A DNA stretch of 13,616 bases from Victivallales bacterium. GTDB lineage: Bacteria; Verrucomicrobiota; Lentisphaeria; Oligosphaerales; Oligosphaeraceae. Positions 1 through 5,390 of this stretch are shown here, piece after piece. Location of the stretch: NCBI GenBank assembly GCA_017964325.1, contig JAGCSE010000154.1:1-13616 (forward strand). Reading direction: 5' to 3'. Every line of letters begins with the position of its first letter. Position 1 is the stretch's first letter. The notes under the pieces were generated by a model, which saw nothing but the letters and a program-made list of their open reading frames with translations, had not been told where the DNA came from and ran no database searches. Both the position numbers and the translations under genes were made by a program.

Positions 1-1265
1 CACATGACGCCGCCGAAGACGAGATCGCCCCAACTTGTGATCCAGATGGGGGCGTTCGGCTCGTTGAGCTTTGCCCATTCTAGGCTATTTTCCTTGAACC
101 AAGGCGCTTCCGGATGCATTTCCTTCATGGAAATATATGGCACGACCTTCATGCCGTGTTCCGCAGCCATCGCAAGACTCTCGTCCATCTGCTTCATGAC
201 GGCCGGCGGATACGGCGGATAGACGGCATCCCGCCAGAAGATGCCGTCATGGCAGTTGTCGCAGTCATTATGAATCTTAAGTAGCGTGTATCCAGCATCT
301 TGCATGGACTGGAAATCGGCCTCCGTCGGCCAGCGGTTGGCAAAACCGCGTTCGTAGTAGCACATCGATTCGGCGGGGCGAATCGGACACATCTTTTTGC
401 GGATGAACGGTAGCGTCAAGCGGAAATCAAATTCGTAAACACCGTCCAGACGGCATTTTTCATCACTGTCATAAACGGAGACGGTGAAATCGAAGGAATG
501 GCCTTCCTTATTATGAATGAGCACCCCGCTCTGTTTCTCGCCTAAAGCCTCCCATTGGGAGATGTCACTCATCATGCAATATTCGATTCCCGCCCCGCCG
601 CGTTCGAACAGCAGCATATACAACGGGACACGAGAACACCTGTAAATTTCTTCTTTATCGATCTTTAGGCTTAACCAATCCGCAACGCCGTTCAGCCCCC
701 ATTTGTCATTGCCGCAGGCCCGCATTTCCTTCGCGCCATACGTGTCGAATGTCTTGTCCGACATTTTCAAAACGACCGGCGACAGCTTGCGCAGATTCGT
801 CAACGGTGTTTTCGCCTCCAGTTTGATGCGATGCTCCGCATCGCCCCATTCGCCATAATGGATGGCATGCGTGGCGGTTACGCCGGGCAGCCCTGCTCCA
901 GTCTTGAGGCTTTTGAATCCGTATTGCATGACGACGCCGTCTTTCTCAAATGCAAGATTCGATGCAAGTCCTGTATTTTCAAATATTTCCAAAGAACCAT
1001 CGGCATTTTCCAAGACAATTTGGAACGACATCGGAGCCGTCAGAATGTTATCCGACGAATCATTCAAAACATACGCTCCAATGAGCGTGCCGTTTTTGGA
1101 ATCATGCTCCCAGCGGATGTATTCGTTTTCAAACGTTTGAAGGCATTTACGGTCATTCCAACTGTTTGTAACGGGCGTGGGACGCGGCGGAAACGACTGT
1201 GAAGCGCATCCCGCCATCAACAGACAAGATATGGTTGCAAGCATGTTTTGGGCATTTTTATTCAT
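1..1265 (-). CDS. Lipoprotein with glycoside-hydrolase-like TIM-barrel start (partial, 3' end outside window)
   Basis: The reverse strand is open from ATG at 1265 to the window edge, about 421 codons with no stop. The N-terminus is a bacterial lipoprotein signal: MNKNAQNMLATISCLLMAGC, with lipobox L-M-A-G-C and the lipidated Cys at residue 20. The export and membrane anchoring are inferred from this. Residues 45-270 look like a beta-rich N-terminal domain of the kind that precedes catalytic barrels in large glycosidases. From about residue 300 the text resembles the first strands of a TIM barrel: CYYERGF, then an acidic helix, GYTLLKIHNDCDNCHDG, then HGMKVVPYISMKE. I cannot assign a CAZy family. 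A Shine-Dalgarno AAGGA (TCCTT on the plus strand, 1272-1276) sits 6 nt before the ATG and supports this start. It lies 90 bp downstream of the oxidoreductase on the same strand, so the two may share a transcript. Confidence 0.85.
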   Translation of the reverse strand, partial: MNKNAQNMLATISCLLMAGCASQSFPPRPTPVTNSWNDRKCLQTFENEYIRWEHDSKNGTLIGAYVLNDSSDNILTAPMSFQIVLENADGSLEIFENTGLASNLAFEKDGVVMQYGFKSLKTGAGLPGVTATHAIHYGEWGDAEHRIKLEAKTPLTNLRKLSPVVLKMSDKTFDTYGAKEMRACGNDKWGLNGVADWLSLKIDKEEIYRCSRVPLYMLLFERGGAGIEYCMMSDISQWEALGEKQSGVLIHNKEGHSFDFTVSVYDSDEKCRLDGVYEFDFRLTLPFIRKKMCPIRPAESMCYYERGFANRWPTEADFQSMQDAGYTLLKIHNDCDNCHDGIFWRDAVYPPYPPAVMKQMDESLAMAAEHGMKVVPYISMKEMHPEAPWFKENSLEWAKLNEPNAPIWITSWGDLVFGGVM

Positions 1266-1292
1266 CGGAAATCCTTGCATTTAAAGGTGAGC

Positions 1293-1308
1293 CCAACGTC
1301 GTCGTTGG
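1293..1308 (-). other. Hairpin in the leader of the lipoprotein gene
   Basis: CCAACG (1293-1298) and CGTTGG (1303-1308) form a perfect 6-bp stem with a 4-nt loop. On the minus strand it directly follows the T7 run of the preceding hairpin and lies 27 nt before the lipoprotein start. The stem is seen directly. A role in the leader is inferred. Confidence 0.45.
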
Positions 1309-1343
1309 AAAAAAAGCATGGGCGCAGGCGGGACGCGCGCGCC
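1309..1343 (-). terminator. GC-rich hairpin plus T7 between oxidoreductase and lipoprotein genes
   Basis: Read on the minus strand, GGCGC (1343-1339) pairs with GCGCC (1325-1321) across a GC-rich 13-nt loop. After a short gap comes a run of seven Ts (A7 on plus, 1309-1315). This has the form of an intrinsic terminator for the oxidoreductase gene. The lipoprotein start is only about 45 nt further on, so it may act as a partial terminator or attenuator within an operon. The stem is short and the gap before the T run is long, so confidence is modest. Confidence 0.4.
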
Positions 1344-1355
1344 ACCCTCTCATCA

Positions 1356-2378
1356 TTAATACAGCCCCTCATAACCAGAAGCCGCCAGCGAGACCTTATG
1401 GACGATGTAGTCGTGCTCATAGCTGTACTCGCTCTTGGCCTCGCCGCGGATGATTTCCGCAAGTTCCTGCAACTGGACCATGTAGCGGTCTTTCTGCGGA
1501 GGGAACTCGATGGTGTAACGCCCTGGTTCGAAGCCGCATACGGCTTTCTTAATGCAGAAATTCAAGACGAGCGGCTTGCCGTCGAAACGTTCCAACGGTT
1601 CCAGTTCGCACCAGCCGCAGGTGCCAGCCAGACGCAGATGACGTTCGCCCGACACAGAAGCCGAATACTTGCGGCTACACGTACGGATGCATGCCGTCGC
1701 ATGCGGATATTCCAAAACGGCCATCGTATTGTTGATGGTCGTCTCAGGCAGTTCGGGCGTGTTCTTCAGGAATGGATGGACCTTCGTTGGCTCGCCGAGC
1801 AACGACACGATGTAGTCGATGAGATGGCAGCCGAGATTGAACATGATGCCGCCCTTCATCTTCGCGAGATACTCCTGGTAGGGCTCGCCGCCGTAGCAGT
1901 GATCCATGTCCATGTCAATGGAGAAGATATCGCCGAAAGCATTGTTGCGCACCATGTTCTGGACGAATTTGAACACTGGGTTGCCACGGAACATATATCC
2001 CATCTGGAGCGGGAGGTTCTTCGCCTTGCAGCCGTCCAGAAGCTTCTTGTACAGTGCCAAATCCGTGCCCGCAGGCTTGTCCAAGTGCATGGGAAGACCA
2101 TGCTCCATGACACGCATCGCGACTGGAACCAAGTCCAAATTAGGAACTTCCACAAACACGGCGTCCAAATCCGGAATCTTGTACATCTCTTCTTCTGTCA
2201 AACGCGGCACATCCTTGAAAAGGGCTGAATAATCGCCGAAACGCGGCGTCGTGCTCCACGATGTTTCATCGACGACTCCCACGAGTTCGTACGTACCCGG
2301 CATTTTCTGAAGCGTCATAAATTTTCCGTTCGCATGTTCATGGCAGATTCCAAATTGCACGACTTTCAGTTTTTTCAT
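1356..2378 (-). CDS. Gfo/Idh/MocA family NAD(P)-dependent oxidoreductase
   Basis: A 340-residue protein of the usual length for this family, whose members oxidise or reduce sugars, inositols and sugar derivatives with NAD(P) in the cytoplasm. The N-terminal Rossmann part starts KKLKVVQFGICHEHANG. The dinucleotide loop is atypical: G-I-C-H-E-H-A replaces the common GxGxxG. The family's catalytic-lysine motif (usually EKP) is present as DKP at 100-102, with K101. The second motif is present as NLGCHLIDY, with H185 and D188. There is no signal peptide. The frame stays open to 2492, but ATG at 2378 is preferred: the conserved fold starts there and AAAGGAA sits just upstream. The longer form would overlap the divergent gene. 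Pairing with a GH28-like gene suggests processing of sugars released from pectin-like or other plant glycans. The substrate cannot be read from sequence. Confidence 0.93.
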   Translation of the reverse strand: MKKLKVVQFGICHEHANGKFMTLQKMPGTYELVGVVDETSWSTTPRFGDYSALFKDVPRLTEEEMYKIPDLDAVFVEVPNLDLVPVAMRVMEHGLPMHLDKPAGTDLALYKKLLDGCKAKNLPLQMGYMFRGNPVFKFVQNMVRNNAFGDIFSIDMDMDHCYGGEPYQEYLAKMKGGIMFNLGCHLIDYIVSLLGEPTKVHPFLKNTPELPETTINNTMAVLEYPHATACIRTCSRKYSASVSGERHLRLAGTCGWCELEPLERFDGKPLVLNFCIKKAVCGFEPGRYTIEFPPQKDRYMVQLQELAEIIRGEAKSEYSYEHDYIVHKVSLAASGYEGLY

Positions 2379-2383
2379 GGCTG

Positions 2384-2390
2384 TTCCTTT
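2384..2390 (-). promoter_or_regulatory. Shine-Dalgarno site fixing the oxidoreductase start
   Basis: On the minus strand AAAGGAA lies 5 nt before ATG 2378. It decides between this start and an upstream in-frame ATG at 2492, which would overlap the divergent GH28-like gene. Confidence 0.7.
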
Positions 2391-2401
2391 GAAATATTGA
2401 T

Positions 2402-2429
2402 AAAATACGATTAATGTAAAGACATTCAA
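2402..2429 (-). promoter_or_regulatory. Candidate sigma70-like promoter of the oxidoreductase gene
   Basis: On the minus strand a -35-like TTGAAT (plus 2424-2429) and a -10-like TATTTT (plus 2402-2407) are separated by 16 nt, just before the Shine-Dalgarno site. The match is partial and comes from an AT-rich divergent intergenic region (2379-2490), so chance similarity is possible. Confidence 0.35.
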
Positions 2430-2490
2430 CCCTAAATTTAGCACGGTTTTCAGCCTTTGCGCAACCATTTCTATCTTAAAGGAACAAAAC

Positions 2491-3741
2491 ATGGAAAAAG
2501 TCTATGACATCCGCGACTTCGGCGCCGTCGGTGACGGAGTCTTCAACTGCACGGAATCACTCCAGAAGGCCATTGATACGTGCTCTGCAGATGGCGGCGG
2601 CACGGTTCTCGTCGCTTCCGGCAAATATCTCTTCTATCCGCTTCGACTGAAAAGCGACGTCCGTCTGGAAATCGCATGGGACGCCGTCCTCCTCGCTGGA
2701 ACGAATCCGGAACTTTATCCTGAAATACAGCCAAATCCCTATTGGAAAGTTGGTTATGCGCTTCGCAACAACAAACGCTACGTCATGTACGGCGAAGGAA
2801 TCACCCACGTCTGCATCTGCGGACAAGGCAAGATCGATTTCCAAGGCCTCAGTTTCGTCCATGTCGATGAAAATCTCAAGCCGTTTGAAGGCCACTGGAA
2901 ACGGAAGCACGACCAACTGATTCCAGGCCGCAGCCTGTTCTTTGTCGGCTGCAAAGACGTTCGTCTTGAAGACCTTACACTTGTTGATACCGCCGGCTGG
3001 TTCACGTGGTTCCTCGACTGCGAAGATGTCCTTGTCCGCGGCGTCACAATGAAAGCAGACCTCCGCATGCCCAACAGCGACGGCATCCATCTCGGCTCAT
3101 GCCGTAACGTCATCGTCAGCGACTGCAATCTCACAAATGGCGATGACTGCATAATCGTCCGCAGCATGCAGGAGCAGTTCGACGAGCCGAAGGCCTGTGA
3201 GAACATCACCGTCACAAATTGCGTGTTGCAAAGTTCTTGCGACTGCATCCGCATCGGCTGGACGCATGACTATCTCATGCGCAACTGCACCTTCAGCAAT
3301 CTCGTCATCCGCGACAGCCGGATCGGCATCGATGTCACATCGCCGCGCATCAAGCCTCTCGGTCAAGACCAACGCGACCCACCGCGCTATGAGGACACCC
3401 CTACGCCCTACCCTGAAGTCAAGCCATTCGCCGTTGAGAATATGCTTTTTTGCAACATCGAAGCGCAGACGCGCCTCTATGTCTTCGGCGTCAATCTGAC
3501 CGACAACGAAGCCGTCGATTATGTCCGCGACATCTCTCTGCGCGGCGTCCATGCCATCTGCGGCCGCTATCCAGTCATCAAGGCGCTGCCCGAACATCAT
3601 GTCAGCGACATCGAATTCACGGATTTCGTGCTTGAAATGCGTCCCGTGGAAGGCCATCCTGAATACGAAAAGGACACGCTGAACTTCAAACACGCGGAAA
3701 ACGTCTTCTTCAACAATTTCCGTATAAAGAAGACATACTAA
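2491..3741 (+). CDS. GH28-like (polygalacturonase-type) right-handed beta-helix protein, no signal peptide
   Basis: A 416-residue protein. It begins YDIRDFGAVGDG, the N-terminal hallmark of GH28 and pectate-lyase-3-like helices, and continues with the repetitive N-C-x-[FL]-x-N beta-helix pattern. Of the four classical GH28 active-site motifs, NxDG is present as NSDG (195-198) and GDD as GDDC (217-220). These carry the expected catalytic aspartates. The GHG motif is replaced near residues 249-256 by S-C-D-C-I-R-I-G, and no clear RIK follows. This fits a divergent GH28 branch. Exo-acting on oligogalacturonides or related sugars is plausible but not shown. There is no signal peptide, so cytoplasmic action on imported oligosaccharides is inferred. 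A Shine-Dalgarno AAAGGAAC (2478-2485) supports the start. It is divergent from the oxidoreductase across about 112 bp and followed by a hairpin terminator. Confidence 0.92.
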   Translation: MEKVYDIRDFGAVGDGVFNCTESLQKAIDTCSADGGGTVLVASGKYLFYPLRLKSDVRLEIAWDAVLLAGTNPELYPEIQPNPYWKVGYALRNNKRYVMYGEGITHVCICGQGKIDFQGLSFVHVDENLKPFEGHWKRKHDQLIPGRSLFFVGCKDVRLEDLTLVDTAGWFTWFLDCEDVLVRGVTMKADLRMPNSDGIHLGSCRNVIVSDCNLTNGDDCIIVRSMQEQFDEPKACENITVTNCVLQSSCDCIRIGWTHDYLMRNCTFSNLVIRDSRIGIDVTSPRIKPLGQDQRDPPRYEDTPTPYPEVKPFAVENMLFCNIEAQTRLYVFGVNLTDNEAVDYVRDISLRGVHAICGRYPVIKALPEHHVSDIEFTDFVLEMRPVEGHPEYEKDTLNFKHAENVFFNNFRIKKTY

Positions 3742-3751
3742 TTCATAAATT

Positions 3752-3782
3752 TTTGTGCTTCTCGCACGAGAAGCACAAATTT
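3752..3782 (+). terminator. Intrinsic terminator after the GH28-like gene
   Basis: TTTGTGCTTCTC (3752-3763) and GAGAAGCACAAA (3768-3779) form a perfect 12-bp stem with a 4-nt loop, 10 nt after the stop codon. A short TTT follows. A run of Ts also precedes the stem on the plus strand and gives some As and Ts on both sides, so it could work in both directions. The downstream T tract is short. Confidence 0.65.
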
Positions 3783-3835
3783 CATTGTTCCCTTTTATCT
3801 CTTTTATATATCCAGACGCAGCTCTCAAAAGTCAC

Positions 3836-3851
3836 ATGGCAATTTTGCCAT
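3836..3851. repeat. Hairpin 1 of the non-coding element
   Basis: ATGGCAA (3836-3842) and TTGCCAT (3845-3851) form a perfect 7-bp inverted repeat around TT. If transcribed, the inner pairs would open to allow a normal loop. Confidence 0.6.
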
Positions 3852-3854
3852 TTA

Positions 3855-3880
3855 GCGTAATGTTCCTGCCACCGTTACGC
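3855..3880. repeat. Hairpin 2 of the non-coding element
   Basis: GCGTAATG (3855-3862) pairs with CGTTACGC (3873-3880): 8 bp with a single G-U type position and a 10-nt loop. Confidence 0.6.
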
Positions 3881-3906
3881 GGTTCTATGTGTATTTTATT
3901 GCCTCA

Positions 3907-3949
3907 CCGTGGGTTACGTTTACGCCTTTGGCGTTCGCTTCCCCCACGG
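3907..3949. repeat. Compound palindrome CCGTGGG...CCCACGG with inner stem
   Basis: An outer 7-bp stem CCGTGGG (3907-3913)/CCCACGG (3943-3949) encloses an inner hairpin ACGCC-TTT-GGCGT (3922-3934). From memory, this pattern of CCGTGGG, a variable hairpin, CCCACGGCT and then a GCCCC...GGGC palindrome recurs between genes in several bacterial phyla. That recollection was not checked here. Confidence 0.6.
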
Positions 3950-3956
3950 CTGTGTT

Positions 3957-3975
3957 CCTGTCGCCCCTACAGGGC
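3957..3975. repeat. Hairpin 4 of the non-coding element
   Basis: Two overlapping palindromes share this site: CCTGT (3957-3961)/ACAGG (3969-3973) and GCCC (3963-3966)/GGGC (3972-3975). They cannot both form at once. The second matches the distal half of the recurring CCGTGGG-type unit. Confidence 0.5.
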
Positions 3976-4013
3976 TTGAAATCTGCATACTTGAAGATTT
4001 TTGAGAGTTCCGC

Positions 4014-4188
4014 CTATCCACTATCCACTATCCACTATCCACTAGCCACTAGCCACTAGCCACTATCCACTATCCACTATCCACTATCCACTATCCACTA
4101 TCCACTATCCACTATCCACTATCCACTATCCACTAGCCACTATCCACTATCCACTATCCACTATCCACTAGCCACTAGCCACTAGCCA
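4014..4188. repeat. Heptanucleotide tandem array, 25 perfect-length units of CTAtCCA/CTAgCCA
   Basis: The array is 175 bp, exactly 25 units of 7 bp with no indel. Only the fourth base of the unit varies. Read as T for CTATCCA and G for CTAGCCA, the order is T4 G3 T10 G1 T4 G3, so the block T4 G3 occurs at both ends. No spacers separate the units and no frame through it resembles a gene product. It fills most of the space between the terminator of the GH28-like gene and the end of the GH43-like gene. Such short arrays change copy number by slippage, so length polymorphism between strains is expected. Confidence 0.95.
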
Positions 4189-4202
4189 CTTGGCTTACTA
4201 CA

Positions 4203-5180
4203 TCAGCGGATTTTTCTGATGTGGATGATGTCATTGCCGAGAATCGGGCCTTCGATGAAAACAACCCGCGTTGCACCGCTGTTCGGTGCGTGCATAGTCG
4301 TTATCTGCTTGCCGTCAAACGTCTTGAAGCGCATGGCATGGCCTCCGTCATTGATATAGACAGGCTCGTTGTGCTGCTTCCACGGTCCCGCGAGCTTGCC
4401 GCTTGTCGAATAGGCGACCAACGTCGTGTAGCCTGCCCAGCCGCCAGTGGTCCACAGCATTCGGAGCTGTCCGTCCTCCTTGAAGAGGAACGGTCCGTCC
4501 GTCACGTAAGTCTGGTTGGTTGGCTCCTTTATCCATGGAGCATCCGCGCCTCGGAACAATGTGACGGGCTCACCTGCGGCCGCTGTCAGATCATCCGTCA
4601 GCGGCATGGCTTCAATCGTGCCGCCGAGCCCTTTCGGGCCTGTCCTGAAATCAAGCCATTCATGGCAGAAGACCATGTAGGGCTTGCCGTCCTCCACCCA
4701 CAGCGTGCCGTCGAGACACAGCCATTCGGCGGGAGTCTGGGGGAATTCGGAGATCGGCAGGAAGGGCCCTTCGGGCGTGTCGGCCCGCAGAATTTGCGTG
4801 CCACGCTTGTGCGTGTCCGAATTCATGGTGCAGAACATATAGAATTTCCCCTTGTATTCATGGACTTCGGGCGCCCAGAAATCCTTTGTCGCCCAGAAGC
4901 CCTTCGGTGGAATGAACGCGGGGAACGGCCCTTCCCAATTCTCCAAGTCCTTGCTTTTCAAGTAGCCGAAGCATGGATGACGTTTGCCTTCCTCATCCGT
5001 GTAGGAATCGCTTCTATACAAATAGTACGTTTGGTTCTTTTCCCACGCCACGATGAACGGGTCACGCGACAGAAATTCTCTGCGCGTCATCTTGCGAGCC
5101 TTCATATTCACCTGCTGGGCCATCATGAAAGAGACGCATACAACAAGCTGCAATACCATGACTACTTTAAATTTAAACAT
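4203..5180 (-). CDS. Secreted GH43-like glycoside hydrolase
   Basis: A 325-residue protein. A Sec signal peptide (about residues 1-21, basic MFKFK, hydrophobic core, ending M-A-Q-Q) points to export. The rest is a five-bladed beta-propeller of GH43 type, a family of arabinosidases, xylosidases and related enzymes of plant-polysaccharide breakdown. The expected catalytic base is D40 in the blade-1 motif SRDPF. The pKa-modulating Asp is likely D157 in CLDGTLW. At the general-acid position, where many members have Glu in E-G-P, this protein has TDGPF with D228. H281 in GGHAMRF fits the conserved propeller-centre His. The frame stays open to 5354, but ATG 5180 is chosen for the signal peptide and a strong upstream AGAAGGTGG. 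It is divergent from the NAGPA-domain gene across 210 bp. Confidence 0.9.
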   Translation of the reverse strand: MFKFKVVMVLQLVVCVSFMMAQQVNMKARKMTRREFLSRDPFIVAWEKNQTYYLYRSDSYTDEEGKRHPCFGYLKSKDLENWEGPFPAFIPPKGFWATKDFWAPEVHEYKGKFYMFCTMNSDTHKRGTQILRADTPEGPFLPISEFPQTPAEWLCLDGTLWVEDGKPYMVFCHEWLDFRTGPKGLGGTIEAMPLTDDLTAAAGEPVTLFRGADAPWIKEPTNQTYVTDGPFLFKEDGQLRMLWTTGGWAGYTTLVAYSTSGKLAGPWKQHNEPVYINDGGHAMRFKTFDGKQITTMHAPNSGATRVVFIEGPILGNDIIHIRKIR

Positions 5181-5184
5181 ACTT

Positions 5185-5193
5185 CCACCTTCT
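5185..5193 (-). promoter_or_regulatory. Shine-Dalgarno site fixing the GH43-like start
   Basis: On the minus strand AGAAGGTGG lies 4 nt before ATG 5180. It selects this start over an in-frame ATG at 5354, which would put 58 unrelated residues before the signal peptide. Confidence 0.75.
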
Positions 5194-5255
5194 TTTTTCT
5201 GTTTTGTTGGATGTTCAAAAGGATAGTCTTTTTCACAATAAAATAGCATCCATTT

Positions 5256-5276
5256 TGGAAAAATCATGATTTTCCA
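5256..5276. promoter_or_regulatory. 21-bp near-perfect palindrome, candidate operator
   Basis: The arms TGGAAAA and TTTTCCA flank ATCATGA. Removing one A gives a perfect 20-bp palindrome. It lies in the divergent region, 76 bp before the GH43-like start and 114 bp before the NAGPA start. On the minus strand it lies just upstream of an AT-rich -10-like TATTTT (plus 5240-5245). This is the size and place expected for a dimeric repressor or activator site that controls both genes. The regulator is not in the window. Confidence 0.5.
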
Positions 5277-5313
5277 GCCCAAACAGCATTTTTCATGCAG
5301 CATCCGCCATGAT

Positions 5314-5341
5314 TTGCCACTTTGTGAAAATGACGTATTGT
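5314..5341 (+). promoter_or_regulatory. Candidate sigma70-like promoter of the NAGPA-domain gene
   Basis: A -35-like TTGCCA (5314-5319) and a -10-like TATTGT (5336-5341) are 16 nt apart. They predict a leader of roughly 40 nt that contains the Shine-Dalgarno AAAGGA (5378-5383). The match to consensus is 5/6 and 4/6. Confidence 0.4.
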
Positions 5342-5390
5342 AAAGCATTGCCATTATCCATCACCAAACAACATAAAAAAGGATCTCAGC

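Larger units (their letters stand above)
3809..4020. mobile_element. Candidate MITE-like element with imperfect terminal inverted repeats and TATCCA flanks
   Basis: A 200-bp non-coding stretch (3815-4014) is bounded by 16-bp inverted repeats that match at 13 of 16 positions: gacgcagctctcaaaa (3815-3830), and the inverse of ttttgagagttccgcc (3999-4014). Their inner 9 bp, CTCTCAAAA/TTTTGAGAG, match perfectly. Directly outside each end stands TATCCA (3809-3814 and 4015-4020), which looks like a 6-bp target-site duplication. Inside are four hairpins (separate entries). No coding frame of note is present. The structure is seen directly. The mobile-element reading is inferred and is complicated because the right-hand TATCCA is also the first unit of the adjacent heptamer array. 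The alternative is a folded RNA or a cluster of extragenic palindromes closed by the outer stem. Confidence 0.4.

Noticed and set aside
1248..2228. Long plus-strand frame opposite the oxidoreductase
   Set aside because: It overlaps most of a well-supported Gfo/Idh/MocA gene on the other strand and shows no domain.
2379..2492. N-terminal extension of the oxidoreductase to ATG 2492
   Set aside because: The added 38 residues do not fit the Rossmann start, would overlap the divergent gene, and the good Shine-Dalgarno lies before 2378.
3097..3828. Minus-strand frame opposite the GH28-like gene, running into the terminator region
   Set aside because: It is antisense to beta-helix coding sequence, is composed of repetitive Asp/Val/Ala residues typical of shadow frames, and has no ribosome site.
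3755..3979. Short plus-strand frame across the hairpin element
   Set aside because: It reads through the terminator and palindromes, and the residues reflect the palindromes rather than a protein.
4014..4188. Tandem array considered as a CRISPR array
   Set aside because: Units are 7 bp, contiguous and without spacers. No cas genes are nearby.
4221..5246. Long plus-strand frame opposite the GH43-like gene
   Set aside because: It is a shadow of the GH43-like gene, which has a signal peptide, catalytic motifs and a Shine-Dalgarno site.
5181..5354. N-terminal extension of the GH43-like protein to ATG 5354
   Set aside because: It would bury the signal peptide, and AGAAGGTGG directly precedes ATG 5180.
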